In this document: in pieces, positions 43,758-54,913 of the stretch
Layout: each line of letters starts with the position of its first letter
Position numbering within the stretch: the first letter of the stretch is position 1
From: Hymenopus coronatus
Taxonomy: Eukaryota > Arthropoda > Insecta > Mantodea > Hymenopodidae
NCBI GenBank assembly: GCA_030762935.1
Contig: CM060895.1
Coordinates: forward strand, 40,167,001-40,231,000
Length of the DNA: 64,000 nucleotides
Direction of reading: 5' to 3'
The notes under the pieces: model-generated
Seen by the model: the letters and a program-made list of their open reading frames with translations, nothing else
What the model was told of the DNA's origin: nothing
The model's database searches: none
Translations under genes and position numbers: made by a program

Positions 43758-43855
43758 CTTTTCCCACGCTTTCGAAGCGTCCTTCCACTTTACTGCGCAA
43801 GGAATCCAAATCAAAAGGTGGACTGAATCCATGGTCGACGCTTCTACTCTTGCTC
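43758..43855 (-). CDS. Candidate internal coding exon, host gene of unknown function
   Basis: The minus strand reads TTTCCTTTGTTGCAG, a strong acceptor, then a 98-bp balanced-composition segment, then GGGAAAAG before GTGAGTAAC, a strong donor. One frame contains a stop and two are open. With one leading base it reads SKSRSVDHGFSPPFDLDSLR and ends one base into a codon. With two leading bases it reads ARVEASTMDSVHLLIWIPCA and ends in phase 0. I recognise neither peptide. The splice-site pair is the best in the window, so a real exon is more likely than not; the frame is undecided. In one-base-lead phase the 3803-3905 exon cannot follow directly because of a stop, so any link to that gene is unproven. 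Confidence 0.5.
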
Positions 43856-43959
43856 CTGCAACAAAGGAAACATTAGATTAGAAATGAATGTAGATTAACT
43901 CTAAATTTACTAAAAAGACAGGCCATGATAATATGAGAAGGGGTTAAATTTAAAAATTT

Positions 43960-44140
43960 TATTCAACATTACAACAAAACATTGCTCCCTCTTATTCATT
44001 TTTCAGCATGTTTTATTGAATTAGATAAACACTACCCGTTTTTAGTTTTTCTATTAAGTATATTGTAAAAATTCGATATTCATATTTCACTGGAAATAAT
44101 GTTTTGAAGATCCGTAGACCAAAACAAACAGGATTTTAGA
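43960..44140. repeat. Direct duplication, copy 1 (with 44808-45015)
   Basis: ACAAAACATTGCTCCCTCTT, ATTTTTCAGCATGTTTTATT and the following minus-orientation HER start recur about 850 bp to the right. The shared part includes sequence outside the HER element, so this is a duplicated segment, not two insertions. Confidence 0.8.
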
Positions 44141-44402
44141 AAAATGCCTGTGGTATATTTATGAACATCATAATTCAAACACAAAAAATAGGATAAATGA
44201 CAAACTCGTATTTATGTTATCTTCCAGAGATGCGACACGAAGATTTTCAATAACACTGCCAATATGGACCATTTTTTGAGCATTTTGATTTTCTTGAAAG
44301 TAGCTCTCAACGGTTTTGTTTATAATTCCACATGGTTAAGATACTTTTATGATAAATAATTTATATATCTTCAATTTTTCTGGGAATATTCTATAAAGCA
44401 TA
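44047..44402 (-). mobile_element. HER repeat, minus orientation, palindrome-side half
   Basis: TTTTTCTATTAAGTATATTG (decayed palindrome) to TTCTGGGAATATTCTATAAA, stopping mid-element. Confidence 0.78.
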
Positions 44403-44406
44403 AATT

Positions 44407-44511
44407 GGGATGCGGTGATTTTCTTGAAAATATTTGTGTCGCATCCTTGGAGCATACTAAACATAAATATCAGGTTTGGTATTTAACTCACTTTTCGTTC
44501 TTAAGTTATGT

Positions 44512-44559
<48 letters not shown>

Positions 44560-44718
44560 ATTCATTCACACATACACATACAAAACAGCTTTTTATTAAA
44601 ATGATTTTTATACCGAGGCTCCTAAAACATGCATTTTCAGGAAAATCTCAGCATCATATTTTTTGGATAGAATAATATACCTTCTCTATCTATGTACTAT
44701 GATTGAAGTAGAGAAAGT
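44407..44718 (+). mobile_element. HER repeat, plus orientation, palindrome-side half
   Basis: It starts mid-element (GGGATGCGGTGATTTTCTTG) and ends TGAAGTAGAGAAAGT. With the preceding minus half it makes an inverted repeat with arms of about 310-350 bp. The (CT)n tract at 44513-44556 lies at the standard position. Confidence 0.82.
44513..44556. repeat. (CT)n microsatellite inside a HER copy
   Basis: About 22 units, followed by a short interrupted CA stretch. Confidence 0.95.
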
Positions 44719-44807
44719 AAAAGGACCCGAATATGACCATAACAGTTGAAGAGAGCTATGTAAATAAACAAAACAAAATATATAAATAAAGAAAGAAATA
44801 TATATAT

Positions 44808-45015
44808 TCAACATTAAAATAAAACATTGCTCTCTCCCATTCATTTTTCAGCGTGTTTCATTGAATTAGATCAAATTCTTACTTTTTCTACTAAGTATAT
44901 TATAGATAAAGCAGATATTACATTACACCCAAAAATTCGATATTCATATTTCAGTGGAAATACATGTTTGAAGATCCCTGAACCCAGAAAAACAGGATTT
45001 TAAGAAAATGCCCGA
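44808..45015. repeat. Direct duplication, copy 2, with HER minus fragment
   Basis: Same sequence as 43960-44140 with scattered changes. The HER part starts at 44881 (ACTTTTTCTACTAAGTATAT) and ends near AGGATTTTAAGAAAATGCCC. This copy retains ACATTACACCCAAAAATTCG, missing from copy 1. Confidence 0.8.
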
Positions 45016-45615
45016 AATCCACATTCTCTTTCACCAAAAAATAAGTGGTACGTTTTAAAGATTAATACAAAATTGTGCCCAAAAATGATTAAAAGGAAGT
45101 ATGCAGAAAAACAAGATTTTGTGTGCATAAAAATAGATTATAAAGTGAAATTGTGACACTAGTTATTTAAATTGAACAGTGCAGTTGTCTATGTCCTTTT
45201 CCATAGTTTGAGAGTGTTCAATTGCACTATGGTAAATAAAATTCCAATTCAAATTTCGGCTTCTTCTGTCAAGATGCAAGAAATTTACGTTGCTGCCGTG
45301 CTTTCCAATTCTATGTTGGCTTTTAGTAGATTATTTCTTGCCCTTTCTGCTTGCGATACATCAAACAGGATTGAAGCACATCAACACAACATCATCATCA
45401 ATATTAATCTCGACAGACCATTACCCACTACTAATTGATTGAACTACATCTCTATTACTTTGGAACGCGTTATCTTCAAAATACGAGCGGTCAAATGAAT
45501 AATTATCCCTTTGATTACTCCGCGTTTGTTAGCTCAATTTCTGTACTAAACATCACACGAGACTGGTACGGTAAGGGCCAGTTGCACAAACATGGTTAAT
45601 TGCGGTTCTATATAT
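45016..45615. other. Unassigned; one 88-codon frame not supported
   Basis: The plus frame 45172-45438 is uninterrupted but has no recognised motif and no clear promoter or splice context. It is recorded as sequence of unknown content. Confidence 0.35.
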
Positions 45616-46633
45616 ACTTTCTCTCCAGAGTACATAGTGCTTAGGTACAAAGATACTGCATTCCACCCAAAATTTGATACCGAGATTTCACCGAAAGTAC
45701 ATGTTATGAGAACCCCTGAATCTAAATGAATTTTGTTTTGGAAAAGTTCAGCGTCCGAGCGCGTGTGTATGCATCTGAGGACAGCATAACTCAAAAACGA
45801 AATACCAATCTTGGTATTTAAGTTTATTATTTTCTAATGATAAGACAGAAACTTTTTTAGAAAAATAACCTCACCCCTAACTACCTTTTACATGGAACAT
45901 TATTAAATATTTTCGATTTTTTAAAAAAAATGACTAACAATTTTGATTAAAATGCCGTATACTAAAGATATTTATATGGCAAATAAAATGTACACCTATA
46001 CTTTATTTCTTGGCAATAGCTCCTAAGAGTTTTGCACAACTGGTAAACCATAAGAGATAGACAAAAACTTACAAAAGATGTATATCTCGTTTTAAACACA
46101 TAATTTATCATTTTGGAATTAATAATTTCACAGATATTTCCTGTATTGATTTCAATTTTATAATACTTACAACTTTTCTCAGACAGGAAGCCCTCATCCG
46201 TTCTATCTATCTTTTATTTTACTCCCGGTCATGGAAAGAGAAGCAGATTTGCGGAATTCAATGAGAATCGCATAGGGCCAGCTTTTAAAAGATTTGAGGC
46301 TTTAGTCTAGTGTATTCCTTTATTTCCTTTTTTACTTTCTCTAGGCCGTATACAGAATCTATAAAGTGGATAGAGAAGGTACCTATTGTATTCCTCCCAA
46401 AAATATGATACGAAATATCACTGAAAATACAAGTTTTAAGACCCACTGTATCCAAAAGAAGCATTTTAGAAACATGTTCGTGTATGTATCTCTGTGTGGG
46501 TGTGTGTGTCTGTGGGCAGCTAGTTCAAAAACGAGAAGTCCGTTAAATACCAAACTTGGTATTTAATGATTTTTTGTAAGAATAGTTTGCTTGCAGAACA
46601 GATAGTGAAAGTCATATGAATGGAACACACTAA
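45616..46633 (-). mobile_element. HER repeat, minus orientation, split by another HER
   Basis: ACTTTCTCTCCAGAGTACAT on the left; the body continues to TATTTCCTTTTTT at 46333. After the nested fragment the terminus resumes (TTGCAGAACAGATAGTGAAA, GTCATATGAATGGAACACAC) to about 46633. Confidence 0.8.
46334..46562 (-). mobile_element. HER palindrome end, minus orientation, nested fragment
   Basis: ACTTTCTCTAGGCCGTATAC through TGTGTGTGTCTGTGGGCAGC to CCAAACTTGGTATTTAATGA, 229 bp, inserted in a T run of the surrounding HER. Confidence 0.83.
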
Positions 46634-47157
46634 TTTTTTTTCTCTGCAAGCCCAAGTTGGTTTCTACAAACCGTTGCTTTCTTAAAGTAGTATTAAATCA
46701 CTTCAAAACTACATTTTATATGCTTTAATTATCTGATAGTGGCGTAATATTCAGCGTCAATGCTTTCATTTATCAGTAAATGATATTTCATAGTACACGC
46801 GTATATATTTTGTCCCACAAAGACAGTGCATTAGGCAACATATTTTTACTCCACGGATACAAACCCCCTCCACTGCGATGTTTTCCTCGCTTCTCTCTGT
46901 TTACAGCTCCGGCAGTTAAGTTAGGAACATCATTATGGTGGGTAATGGTAGCACGATAATGATTCTTTTAGAAGCCAGAAATTTAGTTTGTTTTTCTCCG
47001 TGAAAATGATCGCCCTCTTGATGTTCATTATCAGTCTCGGCTACTGAAGCAGCACAAAATAAATATAATGATGGGTGGTAAAGTTTCTGAAGCAAGCTCA
47101 TTGAGATTCTTCGAGGAAGGAATAGTTTATACATCAGCAAACCAGACAGCAATTTTT
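46634..47157. other. Unassigned sequence
   Basis: A plus-strand acceptor-like CTTCTCTCTGTTTACAG at 46900-46916 is followed by only a short open segment to a GTGGGT; not called as an exon. Confidence 0.4.
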
Positions 47158-47265
47158 GCTTTCTCTAAACACAAATTACAAGTAGCTAGAGAAGGAATTA
47201 CATTCCACCCAAAAATTCGATGTCGAGATTTCACCGGGTATATGGTTTGAGGTCTCCTGACTCCC

Positions 47266-47301
<36 letters not shown>

Positions 47302-48062
47302 ATTTTTAGAGAAAGGTCATTTGTGTTGTGTCTGTGTGTCTTTTCTGTGGACAGCATAGACATTAAGTATTGGTATTTGGTCTTTAAGTTTATTTAAGTT
47401 TAGGATTTTTCAAGGCTGCGACACGAAAATTTTGAAGAAAACCCTCGCACTCCAAATTACTTTTTACATTGACAAATTTTCAAAATGTTTGATTTTCTCA
47501 AAAACGAATAATGATGTTGATTAAAATACGGTATATTAAAGATATTTACAAGACAAATAAAATGTATATCTAAAATATCTTGTTAATATCCCTTGAATCC
47601 TCTTTTTTTCTGGGTAAATTTTGCAGCGATTTGTTTAACTTTTAAACCGTAAGATATAGACAAAACTTAGTGCATAAAAATGCGTTCTCGTTAAAACAAT
47701 AATTATATTATACACTTTCTCTTGTAGAATTGACGGTTTTCCAGATATTTCTTGTTACTGATTTCAATTTAAATTTTTTCTCGAACGAATAGATACTTTT
47801 CGTTTCATCTCTCTGGTTTTACTGCTAGCTAAGCAAAGCGAGCCGAACCGCAATTGTGTCACATAAAGACTAGCTTTTAGAAGGTTTTGAGTATCACTTT
47901 AGCCTAGTGCACTCCATTATTTCCCTTCTACTTACAAAAAATCAAGTAATAAGACCATTTCTGATAATGTTTATCTCGATTAGCATGAAGGAGAAACAAC
48001 AATAATATTTTGTAAAAATATATAAAGCAGTTAGAGAAAGCTATGTGAATGGAACTCGTCAT
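47158..48062 (-). mobile_element. HER repeat, minus orientation, near complete, poly-A expanded
   Basis: GCTTTCTCTAAACACAAATT to AGTTAGAGAAAGCTATGTGA. It belongs to the GCTAAGCAAAGCGAGCCGAA subfamily. An A run of 34 (47267-47300) has grown where other copies have 7-9 A's. Confidence 0.86.
47267..47300. repeat. Poly-A tract (34 bp) in HER
   Basis: Uninterrupted A run at the position of the short A run found in other copies. Confidence 0.95.
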
Positions 48063-48507
48063 ATTTTAATAAAGACTTGAGAGTTTAGATAGACTTAAGG
48101 ATCATTTTCAGGATAATTGTGAGCAGACTATCCATCAGATTAAAACTCTCTTACATAGTGGTTAATTAAACTGCCTTGGGATATTTAAATAACATTATTA
48201 TCCACGCAAACAACATCCAAAAAACACGAGTTGAGAAAGTTATTTAGACTATTCACTCGGAATCATAGACCATAAAAATAGTATATTACATTCTTCCTTT
48301 CAGCATTCTCCTTCTCTCTTTCCTGGGGACATCGCTTCTTACTCTAAAACACTGATTTTATGTTAATCTTACAAATATTTCAAACAATTTTCATGGGTGT
48401 TTCTAGTTATGCAAATTCGATTATGAGTGCAGGAAAAGTACATCGTTTTACGATAGTTATATGGCTTTGTATTATCGAAGTTATGGATCACCTTTCTTAC
48501 CAGATGG
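48063..48507. other. Unassigned AT-rich sequence
   Basis: No gene or repeat recognised. Confidence 0.4.
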
Positions 48508-48715
48508 CCCAACTGCCCCGTATTTGAGATGTGCAAATATCCTTTCGTGCGTTAAAGAGTCAGATCTCGACGGGGCTATTTCCAATTAAAACCAGCCATG
48601 TAAGCTCTGCTCACCGTCTCCGCTGATAAACAAGAGGTATAAACTCATGATTTCTCAGGGCAGATCCCGAGTAGGCGGGCTTTAGCTTGAAATACTCCCA
48701 TTGAGCATATCAAAA
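48508..48715. mobile_element. Foldback/MITE element, diverged
   Basis: The left arm CTCGACGGGGCTATTTCCAA...TTAAAACCAGCC pairs with the right arm GGCGGGCTTTAGCTTGAAAT...ACTCCCATTGAGC. The outer left flank (CCAACTGCCCCGTATTTGAG, TATCCTTTCGTGCGTTAAAG) matches 11960-12127. The loop differs from that of 37226-37497. Confidence 0.75.
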
Positions 48716-48888
48716 TCACAATACATTGTCACAAATGTCAATGCTGCAGTCTATAGCCAATGTTATTTAATATTGTGTTGATATTGTGAAATCGTGGAAC
48801 TGAAAACATGTAAATCCAGGTATACAAAAAGGTAGAAATTATTTGAGTATTTTATTGTATACTGATGATATGGTATTAATACAAAAAA

Positions 48889-49412
48889 TCTTATGTGTTC
48901 AATTCACATGACTTTCTCTACATCTCCGGAACAAATTATTGTTAATAAGCTTATTCTTCTATCTACTCCAAGCTAATTGACATAAGCAATATTAAGAAAA
49001 TTAAAAAAACGGCCAACTGCATGAAAAAAAATCTACAAGACATAAATTGTGTGTTTTAACGACACCTACATTTTCTTTTTTTTTTGTTGGTAAGGTAAGA
49101 TTTTGTCTTTTATGGTTTACCTGTTACGCAAAATTCAGAACATTTCATCCAGAATAAAGAGGTTTACAGAGACTATTCCCAGAAAATTCAACATATATAT
49201 TTCTTTGGTATGTAAATATCTTAAATACAAGAGATTTTAATCAAAAATGTTTTTGATAAAATCAAACTTTTCGGAATTTTTTCTATGTAAAGGGTGGTTG
49301 CGGGTGGGGGATTTTCTTGAAAATCTTTGTGTCGCATATTTGGAAAACACTGAATTTAAATATAAAGTTTGGTATTTAATGTACTTTTCGTTTTTGAGAT
49401 ATTCCGCCCACA

Positions 49413-49472
<60 letters not shown>

Positions 49473-49603
49473 CACTTTTCTAAAAATGCTATTTTTGGAT
49501 TATGGGGGTCCCAAAACATTTCCAATCAAACCTCGGTATCGAATTTTGGGTGCAGTAAAATGCTTTCTCTGTACACTATGTACATAGTATGCGTAGAGAA
49601 AGT
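48889..49603 (+). mobile_element. HER repeat, plus orientation, internal deletion
   Basis: TCTTATGTGTTCAATTCACA to GCGTAGAGAAAGT. About 200 bp of the 5' half are missing after CTACTCCAAGCTAATTGACA. The palindrome is good (CTCTGTACACTATGTACATA). Confidence 0.87.
49414..49469. repeat. (CA)n microsatellite inside a HER copy
   Basis: About 28 units, the longest in the window, at the fixed HER position. Confidence 0.95.
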
Positions 49604-50660
49604 AAACAGTGAACATTATTTACAACGCTCTGTCTATAATTTGAATAGCAAAGGAAATAATTACTCGTATAATATGAATTAAAAGATATACAACAGACCT
49701 GAGGATCTTGGCATCATTGTGCCACCCCATCACAGATTGCCACCCCTTCCCTATCAACTCCACTGTACATCTTTAGATGTGTACATGACGAATAACAACA
49801 GACAGTGACGTTTCATCGAGGATGGCACACGAGAATGCTGGATAAAAATTGGAATAGACTGGAAAATTAATTATTCCGGCATTCAGAATGGTAGCCGAAT
49901 ATTTGTTACGTTATACACAGTTGTTAATCGGAAATATTATAACATCAGAAGACAGTTTTAATTCTGCTAAACAACACGGTAAAGCTAAACGATCAGGTAC
50001 GATTATAAAAATTTGAAATTTCCAGAGTGAAAACCTTCCAGTTTTAATACACATACGCTTTTATCAAACTGCGTCTCTGTGTCTACCATTAAGCCATTTG
50101 TGTCCAGAAAAGGTGTCAGCGTTCTACTATACGCTTGCAAAAAGTTTTACCTTGTTTCATCCCGAACTAAGGAGAATAAATGTCCTGTAGAACGCATGAG
50201 TTCCTTATCTTACAGACAGGGTGGAAGTAATTTAAAAATTTGCTAGCGTGTGACTGTCTATATTTGGACTCCGTTATGGCAAATAAACTGATGACATAAT
50301 AACAATAAAAGCTTTAGATAATTTATTTAATCCTTCTGGTTAGATACTAAATAAAATCGGTGACTTAAATAATGTAATGACAGCATTATATGTATTTAAA
50401 ACTAATTGCATTCATTCTGATTTGCTTCTTTGTTACACATTACACTGTGCTAATCTTGAACAGCTAGTTTGGCGAGAACAAATTAGATACAGTAACAGCA
50501 CTCCTGGCATTGAAAGTAAAGTAAAAGGCGAGTCTGTGAAAAGTTCCTTCAGTGTCCTTGGCTATTGATATCAAATGCAGAAAGCTACACCTCTACGTGC
50601 AACTTAGTTGTGACAGACAGAAGAACTATGAAAAAAAAAAAAAAAAAGTCACAACTTTTT
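49604..50660. other. Unassigned sequence
   Basis: No repeat recognised. Poly-A at 50631-50647. A plus frame at 50377-50568 has no recognised similarity. Confidence 0.4.
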
Positions 50661-51509
50661 ACTTTCCCTATACGCACTGTGTCCATAGTGTATAGAGAAG
50701 GTATTGCACTCCACCAAAAAATTCGGTACCGGGATTTCACCGGAAATATATGTTTTAGGGTCACCTATATCAAAAAAAGAATTTTCAGAAAAAGGTCCGT
50801 GTGTGTCCGTGAACACGATAACTCAAAAACGAAAAGTCGGTAAAATACCAAACTTGGTATTTAACTTTAGTATCTTCCAGGGATATGACACGAAGATTTT
50901 GAGAAAAATCCCCCCACCCTAAACTACCCTTTACATGGAACTTTTTTCAAAAATTTTGATTTTCTAAAAAAATGGCTCTAACGATTTTGATTAAAATATC
51001 GTATATTAGATATTTAGCTGACAAATAAAATGTATATTTTGAATTTTCTGGGAATAGCTTCTGAAGACTACTTTATTCTGGTTCAATTTTACGGAATGTT
51101 GCATAACTGCTAAACCGTAAGAGATGGACAATAACTTACCACAGAACAAATATAGAGCACTTTAAAACACACAATTTATGTTATATACATTTTTTTCGTC
51201 GAGTTTATTGTTTTTTAGACATTCCTTGTGTTTGGTTTCAGCTATAAAAAACATACTTTTCTCATACAGGAGTTTGTGAACTAGTGTCCATACAAACAAA
51301 GGAATTTCAGTCACATAGCAACCAACTTTTGAACATCACTTTAACCTATGGTACTCCCTCATTTCGCTTCTACTTACAAGAAAGCAAGTAATAAGACTAA
51401 TTCTGCTAATTTTTTCTCGATTAGCAGGAAGTAAATAGAAGCATATGCTTTTTAACAATAATTTATTGGCAGAGTTGTAGAGAAAGTCATGTGAATGGAA
51501 CACATCGGA
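50661..51509 (-). mobile_element. HER repeat, complete, minus orientation
   Basis: ACTTTCCCTATACGCACTGT to GTAGAGAAAGTCATGTGAAT...CACATCGGA, 849 bp, preceded and followed by T runs. It is very close to the 13210-14077 copy in reverse, so among the younger insertions. Confidence 0.9.
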
Positions 51510-52429
51510 TTTTTATATGTTGCAGTTTGTTAATGTATGCTATTTTATATTCGTTTCGATTCAGGATATTGATTAGAAAAATAAAGCTCCTTGTACACGA
51601 TCAAATTTTTGTCGGTTTTGCAAGACTTTCCAAGAATTATCAAGGCTTCACAAGTTTTCTTATCAAATTCTCCCTAAACTTTTTAAGTCTTTGAACGTTT
51701 TAAAAGTAAATAAGGGCATGTTCTAATTTAAACGGTGAACGATTTTAGAATAAATTGATGGCTTTTGTCAATGAAATCAGAGTATTTAAAAGTACATTAC
51801 GAAATCTACAAGATCTGAAAGCGGAAAGGAAACAAAGTGGCTACCTGGGCAAGTGATGTCGTATGCGAGCTGATTAGGTTTTAGTTTTACGAAACCTGCC
51901 CATGTGTGCAATCATATGGGCTCCGTGGATCACCACAACACGATACAGAGGACACGGCACATTAAGATATTGCCATCAGATTTCCAGAGTACACAATAAT
52001 GCAGTTTGATGTAACGCAATTAATCAATCAATTCTAGTTATTTCCACTGCATTCGTGATCTGATGTCACACGCGAAAGTGCTGTGTAATTACGCAAATAA
52101 TAGTACTTCACTGCAAATGGTTATACCGTGACAATAATAGTAAATTACTTTGTTCCTGGTGTATTATTATCAATGCTCTGATGGGATTCAATTTGGTAAA
52201 AGGACAAGGTACAAATAACCGCTTATGGCATTGTAACATCTGGCCAAGTCTTATGAAACCTTATCCAATGCTGTCAGATATATTTAACATTTGACACTTT
52301 GTCTTATAAACTCTTGAATTGAAAAAAAAGTTTCATATATACAAGGTGCTTAAGGAGTTTTAACATCATTACTTTAATTACCCCTCACGTTTAATCACAG
52401 TCATGGCATTACTCCCCAACATTAGCACG
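51510..52429. other. Unassigned sequence
   Basis: No gene or repeat recognised. Confidence 0.4.
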
Positions 52430-53230
52430 AAATTAATGTGAATCTATGTAAAATATTCAACACAAAACATATTATTAAGAGTATCTACCCATAGGTGGTC
52501 GCCCTCCGTGGTGTAGTGCCTCGATTGCAACTGTAAACTTGGCGAAGGGTGATGGGTTTTCTCGCAAAAATCATTAGTATGGCTTCCGTGTAATATTTAT
52601 TTGCACATAAAAGAACTCCATACCTTGAAAGAAGAAGGTTGTTGGATAAAATGCCGACATTTTCGCGCTAGCAACTAGCCGATCCCTCGTTACCATGGCA
52701 CATAGCGGCGAAATCCCGAACTAAAAATTCCTATCCGTTTACGGAAACATTGTAAAGATGCCCTATGCTCCACTTTAGGAGCTATAGGAATTAACTAACC
52801 TATAGGTGGATTTTCTAAATTCTATATTAATGGCCATGTGATTTTATATATTCATTTACTTATGTATATTGCAAGTAAGACACAAAATCATAAGCACGTA
52901 CGCACATATTCGTTGTAATATTTCTAGTGATTTTAAAGATATTAATTGTTTAGTTTAAAAATATTGATAAAAATATTCCACACAATGAAGACAAACATTT
53001 ACTGTTATAATTATCTATTTTGACTACGAAATGACCGAAAACAAATGTTGGAAACATGTGTTTATTAATGTTTTAGTTTTTGAGAAAAAATATAAACTTA
53101 AGAAGAACAATATTTTTCACAAATTTTAGTGAATTATTTAGATATTATGATTATTTATCTAATGATAAACCGATAAAGCAAAACCGCTCTCAACATTTTA
53201 ATACCTATAGCTTTAGGTATAGCTCTAAAA
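52430..53230. repeat. AT-rich dispersed block B, copy 1, split by a SINE
   Basis: 52430-52497 plus 52798-53230 correspond in order to 55920-56700: AAAATATTCAACACAAAACA, ACCTATAGGTGGATTTT, AAATCATAAGCACGTACG, TGTTTTAGTTTTTGAGAAAA, TTTTAATACCTATAGCTTTA. Unknown repeat, non-coding, diverged between copies. Confidence 0.78.
52498..52797 (+). mobile_element. tRNA-derived SINE, S2b, with duplication and empty paralogous site
   Basis: The head GTCGCCCTCCGTGGTGTAGT is shortened (B-box reduced to CTGTAAACTTGGCG); the tail CCATGGCACATAGCGGCG and CCCTATGCTCCACTTTAGGA matches 40328-40712. Flanks ACCCATAGGTG (52487-52497) and ACCTATAGGTG (52798-52808) are an 11-bp duplication with one change. The uninterrupted site ACCTATAGGTG is at 55983-55993 in block B copy 2. 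Confidence 0.9.
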
Positions 53231-53269
53231 AATGGAATACAAAATGAACAAACATTACATCGTGTGGAA

Positions 53270-53655
53270 TATTTGGTTTGTTTCGTAGTCGGTTTACCCT
53301 CCCCCTATTTAGGACTGACAGTCCCCTAGGACTTACAAGTGGATGCCTAGGTGTCAGAAGCCTCTCGGGGAGCCAACGGCACAAAACCCAAAATAGAGAA
53401 CCTGGAATGAGTGGTGGGTCCGTAGCCAGGCATGTGCGTGAGGAAGTAGATAATATGAAAGTCAAGAGAAATGGATGGTAGGAAACGTGATGGAGCAATT
53501 GGTAGAATGGGTGCGGGGGGGGGGGACCGGAGGAACCGGGATAAACCCGCCCAGACGCTGCTTCCTCCGCCACAAATTCCACCTGCGGGCGCTTTGGAGC
53601 GAACCCGGGCTGCCTAGATGGGAGGCGAGCGGTGTAACCACTCAACCACGGAATA
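53270..53655 (-). mobile_element. tRNA-derived SINE, family S3, full length
   Basis: On the minus strand the head is CCGTGGTTGAGTGGTTACAC (A-box) and AGCCCGGGTTCGCTCC (B-box), then ATTTGTGGCGGAGG, GTTTATCCCGGTTCCTCCGG, a C run of 12, and the long body that also forms 1-237. The 146-codon frame on this strand is a by-product of its GC-rich body. Confidence 0.88.
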
Positions 53656-54039
53656 TTTTGTACGTGTAAAAGTGAAGAAAAAATAGAAAGGGGGAAAACA
53701 GGTTATCCGGCTCTATGCGAAGTAACATTAAAAAATCTGATGTGTTCTCTACAACTCTGCAATAAATTGTTGTTAAAAAGCTTATGCTTCTATTTACTTC
53801 CTATTAATCGAGAAAAAATTAGCAGAAATAGTCTTATTACTTACTTCCTTGTAAGTAGAAGCGAAATAAGGGAGTGCCATAGGTTAAAGTGATGGTCAAA
53901 ACCTGGTTGCTATGTGACTGAAGTTCCTTTGTTTGTATGGACACGAGTTCACAAAGTCCTGTATGAGAAAAGTATGTTTTTTTATAGTTGAAACCAAAAA
54001 TAAGGAATATCTCAAAAACAATCAACTCGACGAAAAAAA

Positions 54040-54913
54040 TCTGATGTGTACCATTCACATGACTTTCTACATATCCCTGCAACAAATAATTCTTAAAAAG
54101 CTTATACTTGTATTTACTTTATGGTAATCAGAAAAAAATAGCAGAAATAGTCTTATTACTCGCTTCCTTGTAAGTAGAAGCGAAATAAGGGACAACCGTA
54201 GGTTAAAGTGATAGTCAAAAGCTGGTTGCTATGTCAATGAAGTTCCTTTGTTTATATGGATAGGAGTTGACTAGTTCCTGTATGAGAAAAGTATACGTTT
54301 TTCATAGCAGAAACCAAAAATAAGGAATGTCACAAAAACGACGAACTCCACGGAAAAAATGTATATAACATAAATTGTGTGTTTTAAAGTGCTCTACATT
54401 TTTTGTGTAGCAAGTTTTTGTCCATCTCTTACGGTTTAGCAGTCATTCAAAATGTAGTAAAATTCATCCAGAATAAACTACTCTTCAGAGGCTATTCCCA
54501 GAAAATTCAAGATATACATTTCATTTGCCAGGTAAATATCTTTAATATATACAATTTTAATCAAAATCGTTAGAGCCATTTTTGAGAAAATCAAAATTTT
54601 CGAAAAAAGTTCCATGTAAAGGGTAGTTGGGGGTGGGGGGATTTTTCTCAAAATCTTCGTGTCGCATCCCTGGAAGATACTAAACTTAAATACCAAGTTT
54701 GGCATTTTACCGACTTTTCGTTTTTGAGTTATCGTGTTCACAGACACACGGACACACACACACACACACACACACGGACCTTTTTGTAAAAATGCTTTTT
54801 TTGGATATTGGGGACTCTAAAACATATGTTTACGGTGAAATCTCGGTATCGATTTTTTGGTGGAGTGCAATACTTTCTGTATACACTATGTACATAGTGC
54901 GTATGGAGACAGT
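54040..54913 (+). mobile_element. HER repeat, complete, plus orientation, nested in HER
   Basis: TCTGATGTGTACCATTCACA to TATGGAGACAGT, 874 bp, in the same orientation as its host copy and at an A run. A (CA)n tract lies at 54752-54774. It is the cleanest nested case because both copies are nearly intact. Confidence 0.92.
54752..54774. repeat. (CA)n microsatellite inside a HER copy
   Basis: About 11 units at the fixed position. Confidence 0.93.

Noticed and set aside
45172..45438. 88-codon plus-strand reading frame
   Set aside because: No recognised motif, codon bias or regulatory context; long enough to occur by chance in 64 kb.
53205..53645. 146-codon minus-strand frame
   Set aside because: It coincides with a tRNA-derived SINE whose GC-rich body has few stops.
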